From positions 372,001 through 436,000 of the forward strand of contig NZ_VCHY01000002.1 in the NCBI RefSeq assembly GCF_005877885.1: a stretch of 64,000 nt of DNA. The letters are read 5' to 3'. This document shows positions 8,062 to 17,368 of this stretch, piece after piece; the stretch's first letter is position 1; every line of letters starts with the position of its first letter. This stretch comes from Labilibacter sediminis. GTDB lineage: Bacteria; Bacteroidota; Bacteroidia; Bacteroidales; Marinilabiliaceae. Both the position numbers and the translations under genes were made by a program. The notes under the pieces are model-generated. The model saw only the letters and a program-made list of their open reading frames with translations. It was not told the DNA's origin and searched no databases.

Positions 8062-10298
8062 AAAATCAATTAACCTTACCTCAAATAGTATCACGTTTTA
8101 TCAACAACACCAACCAAAATGTTTTTCTCACCGGAAAAGCAGGAACCGGTAAAACTACATTCCTAAGAAACATTACCAAACATACACATAAAAGTGTTAT
8201 AGTGGCAGCTCCCACCGGAATTGCAGCCATCAATGCAGGCGGAGTTACCCTACACTCACTCTTTCAACTTCCTTTTGGATCCTTTATCCCTGATAACAAC
8301 GGGTTGCAAAATCAGCGTGTAAATGCCCTGGTAAATACTCCACGTACTTTACTTAGCTCATTTCAAATGCATAAGACCAAGCGTAATATGCTTAAAAAAA
8401 TGGAGTTGCTGATTATTGATGAGGTAAGTATGCTGAGAGCAGATTTACTAGATGCCATCGACCTGATTTTACGTAGTGTTAGGCGAGAAAGAAACCTGCC
8501 TTTTGGAGGAGTTCAGGTATTATTTATTGGCGACATGCTGCAGTTACCTCCTGTAATTAAGGATGAAGAATGGAATTTATTGGCCCCCTATTACCCCGGC
8601 GTTTATTTTTTTCATGCACAGGTACTAAGGCAAACTCCTTCTTTATATGTGGAACTGGAAAAAATCTATCGCCAATCAGATTCAAGCTTTATCCATTTAC
8701 TCAACAACCTGCGCAACAATAAAATGACACAGGCAGATGCCGATCTGCTAAATCAATACTATCAGCCCGGCTTTGAGCAAAAAAGCGATGACGGTATTAT
8801 ATTATTAACCACTCATAACCGTATTGCCAACGACAAAAACCTAAATGCTTTGCGCGATATCAAAGAGAAATCGGTATTTTTTAATGCAGAGATCAGTGGT
8901 GATTTTAGCGAATACAGCTACCCTGCCGATCAACGCCTTGAACTTAAAAAAGGTGCCCAGGTGATGTTTACCAAAAATGATTACTCGGGCGAACAAAGAT
9001 ATTTTAACGGCAAAATAGGTATCGTCAGCAAACTGAACAAAGATGAAATTGAAGTAAGCTTTAACGATGGTTCGGAACCAGCCATAGCAGAACCTTACCT
9101 CTGGGAAAACAAAAAATATACGGTAAACAAAGAAACCAACGAAATTGAAGAAAATATAGTCGGCAAATTCGAACAGTACCCCTTAAAACTAGCCTGGGCT
9201 ATTACCGTGCATAAGAGTCAGGGCTTAACATTTGATAAAGCCATTATAGATGTGGCCAATGCCTTTGCGCCCGGACAAATATATGTGGCTCTTTCCAGAC
9301 TGAGTTCACTTAACGGACTCATCTTAACTTCTCCAATACCCCAGGAAGGCATTAAAATAGATCAGTCCTTATCTGAATTTGCAGTTCATAAAAAAACAGC
9401 TGAAGATCTGATGCCTATCCTTCAGCAAGAATCAAAAAAGTACTTTAACTATTTTATATTGACTTCTTTTGATTTTGGCAAATTATTACAAGAGCTCAAC
9501 ATTCATTTAGCGAGCTATACTAAGGATGCTAAAAGGTCAGTAAAACAGCAGCACAAAGATTGGGCTTACACCTTACTAAAGGCAACTGAGCCCCTTAAGG
9601 GCATTGGCGATTCTTTTAGAGCGCAAGTGAATCACATTATACAAACTGGCGATTCAACTTACTTATCTCATCTAAAAGAAAGAGTAGATAAAGCTGTTGC
9701 CTACTTTGAGCCATTGATAAAAAACCTTCACGATCAGGTTCGAACGCAATGTGGCGAACTCAAAGGTGTTAAGGGCACAAAAGCATATCACACAGAATTA
9801 ATAGAGCTTTCGAACTTATATTACGGACAGCTACAAACCATTTACAAAGCACAATCTTTGGTTGATTCTTCCATAAACGGAACCGATTTTGATAAAGAAT
9901 CCATTAAAAAACCAAACCTGTCTGATAGCAGAGCGGAAGAAGTAAAATCAAAAAAGAAAAAGAAAACCAAAACAGTTAAAGAAAAGAAGTCTGATACAAA
10001 ACTCATTACATTTCAGTTGTATAAGGAAGGAAAATCTGTTAGGGAAATTGCCAAAGAACGTTCATTAACCTCTGGAACTATTGAAGGACATCTTGCACAT
10101 TATATTCAAAGTGGTGAGCTGGACATCAATGATTTTGTGGGGAAAAGCAAACAAATCGCCATTGAAAAGGCCATTCATAAAACAGATACTTTTGCACTAA
10201 CCCCAATTAAAGAAGGACTTGGCTCAGACTATACGTACGGAGAAATTAAAATGATGGTGGCTCACATGCAGTCTGAAGCAAAGAAAAAGGACAGCTAG
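8058..10298 (+). CDS. PIF1/RecD-like ATP-dependent helicase with C-terminal HTH domain
   Basis: The 746-residue superfamily 1B helicase has a Walker A motif GKAGTGKTT (about residue 26), Walker B LLIIDEVSM and motif III FIGDMLQLPPV. A UvrD/RecD-type C-terminal motif reads LAWAITVHKSQGLTFDKAII, followed by YVALSRLSSLNG. The C-terminal ~110 residues follow a lysine-rich linker (KKKKKTKTVKEKK) and form a helix-turn-helix of the kind found at the end of RecQ proteins (REIAKERSLTSGTIEGHLAH). It probably unwinds DNA in repair or replication. The start at 8058 (MKNQLTLPQIV) is preferred because the upstream in-frame ATG at 8007 lies inside repeat copy A. Confidence 0.88.
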   Translation: MKNQLTLPQIVSRFINNTNQNVFLTGKAGTGKTTFLRNITKHTHKSVIVAAPTGIAAINAGGVTLHSLFQLPFGSFIPDNNGLQNQRVNALVNTPRTLLSSFQMHKTKRNMLKKMELLIIDEVSMLRADLLDAIDLILRSVRRERNLPFGGVQVLFIGDMLQLPPVIKDEEWNLLAPYYPGVYFFHAQVLRQTPSLYVELEKIYRQSDSSFIHLLNNLRNNKMTQADADLLNQYYQPGFEQKSDDGIILLTTHNRIANDKNLNALRDIKEKSVFFNAEISGDFSEYSYPADQRLELKKGAQVMFTKNDYSGEQRYFNGKIGIVSKLNKDEIEVSFNDGSEPAIAEPYLWENKKYTVNKETNEIEENIVGKFEQYPLKLAWAITVHKSQGLTFDKAIIDVANAFAPGQIYVALSRLSSLNGLILTSPIPQEGIKIDQSLSEFAVHKKTAEDLMPILQQESKKYFNYFILTSFDFGKLLQELNIHLASYTKDAKRSVKQQHKDWAYTLLKATEPLKGIGDSFRAQVNHIIQTGDSTYLSHLKERVDKAVAYFEPLIKNLHDQVRTQCGELKGVKGTKAYHTELIELSNLYYGQLQTIYKAQSLVDSSINGTDFDKESIKKPNLSDSRAEEVKSKKKKKTKTVKEKKSDTKLITFQLYKEGKSVREIAKERSLTSGTIEGHLAHYIQSGELDINDFVGKSKQIAIEKAIHKTDTFALTPIKEGLGSDYTYGEIKMMVAHMQSEAKKKDS

Positions 10299-10559
10299 CG
10301 AAACCCGTATTTAAGGTGGCGAAATGGTCATCCAAGTGAGCGAAACGTATAAAAAATGAGCGAACTACTCAAAAAGTTTTCAATGTACATTTCGCCCACT
10401 CAAATTACCTTTTCGCTCTGTCATCAATTAATTTCGCTTACTGTTTATGAAGTTCATTTGGTTTTGAAGCACTTCGCTTGCTTTAATATTTATTTCTCCA
10501 ACTAATTTACCTGATGGGCTTACTTCTATAGCTTTTCGCTGAATGATTTAAGAGTTCGC
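10298..10559. repeat. Dyad-symmetric array of GCGAAA/TTTCGC motifs with 20-21-base period
   Basis: The 373-base gap after the helicase holds no intact gene. GCGAAA or GCGAAC starts at 10298, 10319, 10340 and 10360. The inverse (T/C/G)TTCGC starts at 10390, 10411, 10432, 10472, 10534 and 10554, and degenerate units fall at 10452 and 10493. Spacings are 20 or 21 bases, except across the centre (30) and one skipped unit (41). The four left units mirror the first four right units about base 10378. Units often end in AAGTGA-like bases. The function is unknown; it looks like a multi-site protein-binding region or a long imperfect RNA hairpin. Confidence 0.75.
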
Positions 10560-10591
10560 CGACTCGTGAAGAAGAATAGCCCTAATCTCTT

Positions 10592-10610
10592 CCAAAGTTT
10601 CGAACTTTGG
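10592..10610. repeat. CCAAAGTT hairpin, first copy
   Basis: A perfect 8-bp stem CCAAAGTT/AACTTTGG encloses a 3-base loop TCG. A longer version of the same hairpin lies at 13316-13344, so the AraC-ilvC segment is bracketed by two copies. It has no T-run and is not a clear terminator. Confidence 0.6.
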
Positions 10611-10671
10611 TTAAGGTCTCTCAACCCTTCCATGATTTTACTATCTTTAAACGCTCATTACAAAACAGAAA

Positions 10672-11559
10672 GTGGCCAAAGCAAAACAAAACATACCAAC
10701 TTATAGTCTGCAATCATTTAGTCACCCACAATATGCCGGGCGACAGTTTCATGTGGAACCTTTTGATGCACATCGCCATTTTCAGGTAAGTTACCCGCAC
10801 CGCCACGATTTTTTTGAAGTTTTGTTTTTAACCAAAGGTTCAGGCTATCATGTTATTGACAGCTCAAAATACAAGATTGAACCACCTTGTATCTTCTTTA
10901 TGTCTCCAGGACAGGCCCATAAACTTGAACTTTCTTCCGACATAGAAGGCTATATTTTTATTTTTACGGCAGAGTTTTACCTCATCAATAAAAACAACCA
11001 AAACCGCTTACTCGAGTTCCCTTTCTTTTTTACCATCAACCAGGATAACCCTCCTTTATTGCTATCGCAAGAATCGGAGTTTTCCTTTTTAGAGCAACTG
11101 TTTTTAAAAGGTATTGATGAACTGGAAAAAGGCGAAGATTTTAGCACCGAACTATTACGCTCATTACTGGATACCATCCTAAATTACTCATCATCATTAT
11201 ACCAATCAGATGATAAAAGTGTGAGTTCGGGGAAAGGACATCTGTTGGTAAAAAGATTTTTTCAGCTGGTTGAGGAAAACTACCAAAACAACTTAAGCGT
11301 TAATCAATATGCCGAAGCGCTGGCCATTACACCCAACCACCTGACACAAACCCTGAAACAATTAACCGGGCGCACTTCCAACGACATACTGCAATCGAAA
11401 CAAATACTCGAAATAAAACGATTACTGGTTCATACTAATCTGTCTGTGACTCAGATAGCCGACCAGCTTCATTTCACAGATCAATCATATTTCACAAAGT
11501 TCTTTAAAAAGGCAACAGGTGTTACTCCCCTGAAATTCAGATCTGAATTCATACGATAA
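10672..11559 (+). CDS. AraC-family transcriptional regulator
   Basis: The 295-residue product has an N-terminal cupin sensor domain, with PHRHDFFEVLFLTKGSGYHV near residue 43 and a later MSPGQAHKLEL segment. A C-terminal pair of helix-turn-helix motifs spans about 195-295 (SVNQYAEALAITPNHLTQTL and LSVTQIADQLHFTDQSYFTK, then FFKKATGVTPLKFR). It should bind DNA in response to a small ligand. The start is a GTG at 10672; no better ATG is in frame. The gene lies between the GCGAAA array and ilvC, with 198 bases to ilvC. Its target is unknown. Confidence 0.88.
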   Translation: MAKAKQNIPTYSLQSFSHPQYAGRQFHVEPFDAHRHFQVSYPHRHDFFEVLFLTKGSGYHVIDSSKYKIEPPCIFFMSPGQAHKLELSSDIEGYIFIFTAEFYLINKNNQNRLLEFPFFFTINQDNPPLLLSQESEFSFLEQLFLKGIDELEKGEDFSTELLRSLLDTILNYSSSLYQSDDKSVSSGKGHLLVKRFFQLVEENYQNNLSVNQYAEALAITPNHLTQTLKQLTGRTSNDILQSKQILEIKRLLVHTNLSVTQIADQLHFTDQSYFTKFFKKATGVTPLKFRSEFIR

Positions 11560-11757
11560 ACCAAATTACAGCCTGAGTAAAATTTACAAATCCATGAAAA
11601 GTACCTAAAACAAGTGCTTTTTTACGATTACAATTCCATTTTTTATCTGTTGATTTGTATCGTGATGTTACGTACCTTGCAGCTCGTAAAACACAAGCTT
11701 GTATCAATCGTAAAATCAATACTTTAAACAATAATATAATATTAAATATTTTACAAG

Positions 11758-13233
11758 ATGGCTAATTATTTTAATACATTACCGTTACGTGAGCAATTAA
11801 ACCAATTGGGTGTTTGCGAATTTATGGATAGCTCAGAATTTTCTAAAGGCGTTGAAGCGCTTAAAGGAAAGAAAGTTGTAATTGTTGGTTGTGGAGCTCA
11901 AGGGCTTAACCAGGGATTAAACATGAGAGATTCTGGTTTAGATGTATCTTATACTTTACGTCCTGCTGCTATTAAAGAGCAACGTCAGTCGTACAAAAAT
12001 GCAACTGAAAACAACTTTGCTGTTGGAACTTACGAAGAGATGATTCCTACTGCTGACCTGGTAATTAACCTTACTCCGGATAAGCAACACACTAACGTTG
12101 TATCTGAAGTAATGCCATTAATGAAAGAAGGTGCTACTTTATCTTATTCTCACGGTTTTAACATCGTAGAAGAAGGAATGCAAATTCGTAAAGACCTTAC
12201 AGTAATTATGGTTGCGCCTAAGTCTCCGGGTTCTGAGGTTCGCGAAGAGTACAAAAGAGGATTTGGTGTTCCAACGCTTATTGCTGTTCACCCTGAGAAT
12301 GATCCTAAAGGAGAAGGTTTAGAGCAAGCTAAAGCTTATGCTGTTGCAACTGGTGGTCACAGAGCTGGTGTTCTTCATTCATCTTTTGTTGCTGAGGTTA
12401 AGTCTGACTTAATGGGTGAGCAAACTATTCTTTGTGGTTTATTACAAACCGGATCTATTCTTTCATTCAACAAAATGGTTGAAAAAGGAATTGATAAAGG
12501 ATATGCTTCTAAATTAATTCAGTACGGATGGGAAGTAATCACCGAAGCTTTAAAAATTGGTGGTATCACTAACATGATGGATCGTTTATCTAACCCTGCA
12601 AAAATTGAAGCTTTCAAAATTGCTGAAGAGTTAAAAACAATCATGCGTCCTTTATTCGAAAAGCATATGGATGATATCATGAGCGGAGAGTTTTCTTCAA
12701 CAATGATGGCTGACTGGGCTAACGATGATAAAAACCTTTTAGGTTGGAGAGCTGCTACAGGCGAAACTGAATTCGAAAAAACGCCTGCCGGAGATGTTGA
12801 AATCAGTGAGCAAGAGTATTTCGATAACGGTACTTTAATGGTTGCTTTTGTAAAGTCTGGTGTTGAGCTAGCTTTTGAAGCAATGACTGATGCCGGTATC
12901 AAAGAAGAGAGTGCTTACTACGAGTCTCTTCACGAAACTCCATTGATTGCAAACACAATTGCACGTAGAAAATTATATGAAATGAATAGCGTAATTTCCG
13001 ATACTGCTGAATACGGATGTTACTTATTCGATCATGCTTGTAAGCCTTTATTAGCTGACTTCATGAAAAAAGTTGAAACCAACATTATTGGTAAAAACTT
13101 TAACGAAGGTGTTGAAGCTGGCGTAAGCAACAAAGAATTGGTAGATGTAAACGAAGCTATTCGTTTACACGATATTGAAATTGTTGGAGCTGAGTTGCGT
13201 GATGCAATGACTGCTATGAAAGCAATTATCTAA
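11758..13233 (+). CDS. ilvC: Ketol-acid reductoisomerase, class II
   Basis: IlvC converts acetolactate or acetohydroxybutyrate to dihydroxy acids using NADPH and Mg2+ in branched-chain amino acid synthesis. The 491-residue length and duplicated C-terminal knotted domain identify the class II (Escherichia coli-like) form. The Rossmann motif is [20 protein letters not shown] near residue 40, with metal-binding acidic residues in the [12 protein letters not shown] region. Other ilv genes are not adjacent, so it appears to be monocistronic, followed by its own terminator. Confidence 0.97.
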   Translation: MANYFNTLPLREQLNQLGVCEFMDSSEFSKGVEALKGKKVVIVGCGAQGLNQGLNMRDSGLDVSYTLRPAAIKEQRQSYKNATENNFAVGTYEEMIPTADLVINLTPDKQHTNVVSEVMPLMKEGATLSYSHGFNIVEEGMQIRKDLTVIMVAPKSPGSEVREEYKRGFGVPTLIAVHPENDPKGEGLEQAKAYAVATGGHRAGVLHSSFVAEVKSDLMGEQTILCGLLQTGSILSFNKMVEKGIDKGYASKLIQYGWEVITEALKIGGITNMMDRLSNPAKIEAFKIAEELKTIMRPLFEKHMDDIMSGEFSSTMMADWANDDKNLLGWRAATGETEFEKTPAGDVEISEQEYFDNGTLMVAFVKSGVELAFEAMTDAGIKEESAYYESLHETPLIANTIARRKLYEMNSVISDTAEYGCYLFDHACKPLLADFMKKVETNIIGKNFNEGVEAGVSNKELVDVNEAIRLHDIEIVGAELRDAMTAMKAII

Positions 13234-13256
13234 TCTGACTGATCAGATCAAAAAAC

Positions 13257-13292
13257 AAAACCCTGATTGCAAATTGCAGTCAGGGTTTTTTA
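13257..13292 (+). terminator. Terminator of ilvC
   Basis: The 10-bp stem AAAACCCTGA/TCAGGGTTTT (13257-13266 with 13280-13289) ends in a T-run. Confidence 0.85.
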
Positions 13293-13315
13293 ATACCTAT
13301 ATTTTTGAGATAAAC

Positions 13316-13344
13316 CTTTTCCAAAGTTCGAAACTTTGGAAAAG
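13316..13344. repeat. CCAAAGTT hairpin, second copy
   Basis: A perfect 13-bp stem CTTTTCCAAAGTT/AACTTTGGAAAAG has a 3-base loop CGA. It lies between ilvC and the convergent MBL gene. The core is the same as 10592-10610. Confidence 0.7.
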
Positions 13345-13355
13345 ATGATTGGCTT

Positions 13356-14195
13356 CTACTTTATCTCCTCCAGCTTAAAACTCTCTGTGTTTTTTATGCC
13401 TTTATCGGTAAGTTCTACCCTGCAGCATTCGTTATATAAGTCGTGCTCAAAAAACAGGATATAATTCTTATCTAAGGCTTCCTTCACAAAATCCCTTTTT
13501 TCCTGCATGGCAGTCACCGGATCAGTATCGTAGGCCGCTACCCAGGCCTCAGGTATACTGGCCATCAGAGGAATCAGATCAGCCATAAAAACTATGGTTT
13601 CATTCTTATATTTCACCATAGGTATCAATTGCCCCTTAGTGTGACCATGAAAACATCTCACTTCAATTTCAGGAATAAGGTGCATATGATCTTCAATAAA
13701 ATTAAGCTTACCTGCTTCTAAAACCGGAATTATATTTTCTTTAAAATAAACAGAACCTTCACGAATATTAGGTTTCTGGAAGTTTTGCCATTGCACACCC
13801 GAAACCCAGTAGGTTGCATTTGGAAATGTAAGCTCCAGCTCTCCGTCTGTATTTTTTGATACTGCTCCTCCACAATGATCGAAATGCAGGTGTGTTAACA
13901 CTACATCAGTAACCTCCTCAAATGTAGTATTTACATTCTTAAAGGATTTAGCCATGGAATCATCACCATTTAAATGCTGATACGAAAAAAACTTTTCGCT
14001 CTGTTTATCCCCAACACCACAATCAATTAAAACAACCCTGTCTTCTGTTTTAACCAACAAACATCGCATGGATAAGTTACAATAGTTGTTCTCATCGCAT
14101 GGATATTTTTTTCCCCACATCACTTTAGGAACTACACCAAAAATGGCTCCGCCATCAGCCATAAAGTTCCCTGTTTCAATCTTATGAATCTCCAT
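13356..14195 (-). CDS. MBL-fold metallo-hydrolase
   Basis: This is a 279-residue metallo-beta-lactamase-fold protein. The zinc motif HLHFDHCGG lies near residue 102, with further ligands expected in CFHGHTKGQ and in MADLIPL (residues ~180-205). The family spans lactonases, glyoxalase II and others. The overall layout is like N-acyl-homoserine-lactone lactonase-type hydrolases, but substrate assignment is not justified. No signal peptide, so cytoplasmic. It is the last gene of the parE-parC-aroK run, 23 bases after aroK. Confidence 0.85.
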   Translation of the reverse strand: MEIHKIETGNFMADGGAIFGVVPKVMWGKKYPCDENNYCNLSMRCLLVKTEDRVVLIDCGVGDKQSEKFFSYQHLNGDDSMAKSFKNVNTTFEEVTDVVLTHLHFDHCGGAVSKNTDGELELTFPNATYWVSGVQWQNFQKPNIREGSVYFKENIIPVLEAGKLNFIEDHMHLIPEIEVRCFHGHTKGQLIPMVKYKNETIVFMADLIPLMASIPEAWVAAYDTDPVTAMQEKRDFVKEALDKNYILFFEHDLYNECCRVELTDKGIKNTESFKLEEIK

Positions 14196-14218
14196 TGCTA
14201 ATATTAATCGAAAAGTAT

Positions 14219-14731
14219 TTATGCTTTCTCTATTGCTGAAATATAATCTTCCACCTGCCAGTTTTCAGCATCGGCACTTAAAATAGCCTGTTTGTAAAAA
14301 CCTTCACGCTCCGAAAGTTTAGCCGCAATAAAATCCAGTAGTTCATCACCGGCTTTTCCGGCAATCAACGGACGTTTGGATTTTGATGTTTGTAAGCGAT
14401 CGTAAATCACCTGAGGTGTCAGCTGCAAGTATATCGAAAGACCCGTATCATTCATGATATCCATATTATTAAAAAAACATGGCGTACCACCACCGGCTCC
14501 CACAATCACCTTTTCAAAGGCACTTACCTCTTTCAGGCAACTGGCTTCCATTTCTCTAAAACCATCCTCCCCATACTCTTCAAATATTTGAGGAATGGTT
14601 TTATGGTATTTGTTTTCAATAAAGTGGTCCAGGTCAATAAAACTCCACTCCATAGCCTCAGCAAGCCAACGACCAAGCGTTGATTTACCGCTACCCATAA
14701 AGCCTATCAGATATACTCTTTCCGTTTTCAT
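14219..14731 (-). CDS. aroK: Shikimate kinase
   Basis: The 170-residue P-loop kinase phosphorylates shikimate at O3 in the aromatic amino acid pathway. The Walker A motif is GFMGSGKST near residue 9. The shikimate-binding region is FIDLDHFIE, followed by FREMEASCLKEV and VVGAGGGTPC-like GAGGGTP. The LID arginine lies in SKRPLI. It begins five bases after the parC stop, implying cotranscription with topoisomerase IV. Confidence 0.95.
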   Translation of the reverse strand: MKTERVYLIGFMGSGKSTLGRWLAEAMEWSFIDLDHFIENKYHKTIPQIFEEYGEDGFREMEASCLKEVSAFEKVIVGAGGGTPCFFNNMDIMNDTGLSIYLQLTPQVIYDRLQTSKSKRPLIAGKAGDELLDFIAAKLSEREGFYKQAILSADAENWQVEDYISAIEKA

Positions 14732-14736
14732 ACTTG

Positions 14737-17340
14737 TTAAAACAACGACATTTGGTCCTTTTCATCAAGATTTTCAGCATCCTGATCCTTTTTACTTTCT
14801 TCCTCTTCTACCGGTTCTTCCTTTTTAATGATAGGTTCCAATTCATTAATTTTAGATACCTGGTAAGTAGTTAGTCGCTTTCCTCTGGCTTTAAAGCTCT
14901 TCACTCCAATAAACTCATCCACCTCTACTATCATTTTATCACGCTCTTTGTCTTCTCCTCCAAATTTAACTTCGAGACGCGGATAATCCACCGTTGTTAC
15001 ACGAACCAGATACGACTTATCATTATCTCCGATAAAACTTTGTTGTTTTGTGGAAGCTTCCATCTGGAATCTTTTCAGATAATAATATTTCTGATCGGCA
15101 TCATAATAAGCCACAGACCAAACCTTATCCGGATTAAATTTCTCTATCAATAAAATGTTGTCTTCATAATGATTTGAGAGGTCGAAGTTTGTGTGATGGA
15201 ATTTACCATCTTTTGTAATCACAAGAATTAAATCATCCGCATGAAACTCGCCCAGGTAATCACCTCTGCTATCCGAATTCAAACGCAAAACATCTTTATC
15301 AAACCAAATTTTTCGCCCGCCTAAAGTAGATACTCCCTTTCGGCGCATAGTGATCTTCTGAACCTCGTACTTGCTTAAAATATTACCCATAGCACCGCGC
15401 CCTTTAATGGCCAAATCAGCCATATCGTACTCAAAAATTAAGTTCCTGATACGTGCCTTGGGCTTAAGCACCACTCTTAATACTTCAGCCTCTCCATTCG
15501 GGTTGGCACTAAAATAAAGTATATCCGATCCTTTGGTTCCTTTGGTTACATTATATTCTTTATCGCGCGTAATACCCGTAACAGCAAAACGCTTCACGTA
15601 CGTGCTACCTGCTTTCCCATCGCGGTATATCAGGTTATAGATGGTACGCGTATCTGCCTTTTTAAATACCGCCAGATGTATAATTCCTTTCCCAATAAAA
15701 GCTTTATCCGACACCTTGGTAATCATATATCGACCATCCTTATAAAAGATAATGATGTCGTCAATATCTGAACAATCGCACACAAACTCATCACGACGAA
15801 GAGAGGTTCCCATAAAACCTTCCTTACGGTTTATATACAGCTTTTCGTTCTTCACCACCACCTTGCTGGCTTCAATATTTTCGAAGCTTCGGATTTCAGT
15901 TTGACGCGGATAATTCTTTCCGTATGTTTTTTTAATGTGCTTATAATAGTTGATTGAATAAGGAATAATATTCTCCAGATTATAAGCTATTTGTTCCATC
16001 TCTTCTTCAAGAGATGCGATATATTCATCCGCTTTTTTGGCATCAAATTTAGAGATACGCTTAATCTTAATCTCAGTTAGTTTTAAGATATCATCACGCG
16101 TCACCTCTCTTCTTAAATTCTTTTTAAAAGGCTCCAAACCGTGATCGATAGTCTGAATAATCGCCTCCATCGTTTCACACTCTTCAATCTTTTGATAGAT
16201 TTTATTTTCGATAAAGATGCGCTCCAACGAAGCAAAGTGCCACGATTCTTCCAGCTCACCCCTGCGAATTTCCAGCTCTCGTGTTAACAGATGAACCGTA
16301 TTATCGGTATTTCGACGAAGTATCTCTGACACGCCGACAAACTTAGGCGTATTATCCTCAATCAAACAGCTGTTTGGGGATATGGACACCTCACAATCGG
16401 AAAATGCATACAATGCATCAATAGTTTTATCAGTAGAAACTCCATTTGGAAGATGTATCAAAATCTCAACCTTATCGGCAGTGTTGTCATCAATCTTCTT
16501 AATCTTTATTTTTCCTTTTTCATTGGCTTTTAAGATGGATTCAATGAGTGTAGATGTATTCTTACCAAAAGGAATATCTGTGATATTTAAGGTACGATTA
16601 TCCTCTTTGGTAATTTTTGCTCTTACTTTAATAGCACCACCTCTTAATCCATCGTTATAACGAGACACATCCACCATTCCACCAGTATGGAAGTCTGGAA
16701 AAATTTCAAAACTTTTCCCTTCCAAATGATTGATAGATGCATCAATAAGTTCATTAAAGTTATGTGGTAATATTTTTGAAGCCAGACCAACCGCAATCCC
16801 TTCTACTCCCTGAGCCAATAACAATGGAAACTTAACAGGAAGCGTAATTGGTTCCTTATTTCTTCCATCATAACTCATTTTCCAATGTGTAGTTTTTGGA
16901 TTAAAAACTACTTCCTGGGCAAACTTTGTGAGTCGGGCTTCGATGTAACGAGGTGCAGCAGCTCTATCTCCAGTAGCCACATTACCCCAGTTACCCTGTG
17001 TATCAATAAGTAAGTTTTTTTGTCCGAGTTGCACCAAGGCATCTCCAATTGAAGCATCTCCGTGCGGATGAAACTGCATGGTAAAACCAATAATATTGGC
17101 CACCTTATTATATCTTCCATCATCCATGCGGCGCATGGCATGTAATATTCTTCGCTGTACAGGCTTTAACCCATCATTAAGGTGCGGTACTGCACGTTCT
17201 AAAATTACATATGATGCATAATCCAGAAACCAGCTCTTATACATGCCGCCCAGATGAGCAACTTTTGTTTCTCCTACTGAATTATTTTCTTCGTGACTTG
17301 ACTCTAGTTCTTCTTCGTTTGGTGTTAAATTGTCGCTCAT
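14737..17340 (-). CDS. parC: DNA topoisomerase IV subunit A
   Basis: The 867-residue type IIA topoisomerase breakage-reunion subunit works with ParE to decatenate chromosomes. The N-terminal core holds LKPVQRRILHAMRRM and FHPHGDASIGDALV. The catalytic tyrosine lies in AAPRYIEARLTKFA near residue 130. A C-terminal beta-propeller-type domain spans ~500-800 but lacks a clear GyrA box, supporting ParC rather than GyrA. The last ~45 residues are acidic and end DEKDQMSLF. QMSLF resembles the QLSLF-type sliding-clamp binding motif. It starts 28 bases after parE. Confidence 0.93.
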   Translation of the reverse strand: MSDNLTPNEEELESSHEENNSVGETKVAHLGGMYKSWFLDYASYVILERAVPHLNDGLKPVQRRILHAMRRMDDGRYNKVANIIGFTMQFHPHGDASIGDALVQLGQKNLLIDTQGNWGNVATGDRAAAPRYIEARLTKFAQEVVFNPKTTHWKMSYDGRNKEPITLPVKFPLLLAQGVEGIAVGLASKILPHNFNELIDASINHLEGKSFEIFPDFHTGGMVDVSRYNDGLRGGAIKVRAKITKEDNRTLNITDIPFGKNTSTLIESILKANEKGKIKIKKIDDNTADKVEILIHLPNGVSTDKTIDALYAFSDCEVSISPNSCLIEDNTPKFVGVSEILRRNTDNTVHLLTRELEIRRGELEESWHFASLERIFIENKIYQKIEECETMEAIIQTIDHGLEPFKKNLRREVTRDDILKLTEIKIKRISKFDAKKADEYIASLEEEMEQIAYNLENIIPYSINYYKHIKKTYGKNYPRQTEIRSFENIEASKVVVKNEKLYINRKEGFMGTSLRRDEFVCDCSDIDDIIIFYKDGRYMITKVSDKAFIGKGIIHLAVFKKADTRTIYNLIYRDGKAGSTYVKRFAVTGITRDKEYNVTKGTKGSDILYFSANPNGEAEVLRVVLKPKARIRNLIFEYDMADLAIKGRGAMGNILSKYEVQKITMRRKGVSTLGGRKIWFDKDVLRLNSDSRGDYLGEFHADDLILVITKDGKFHHTNFDLSNHYEDNILLIEKFNPDKVWSVAYYDADQKYYYLKRFQMEASTKQQSFIGDNDKSYLVRVTTVDYPRLEVKFGGEDKERDKMIVEVDEFIGVKSFKARGKRLTTYQVSKINELEPIIKKEEPVEEEESKKDQDAENLDEKDQMSLF

Positions 17341-17368
17341 GCTTACAAGTGCATTATGGTTTTTATAA

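Noticed and set aside
10298-10559. CRISPR array
   Set aside because: The repeated core is only 5-6 bases, orientation flips in the middle and period is 20-21 bases, which does not match CRISPR repeats and spacers. No cas genes are present.
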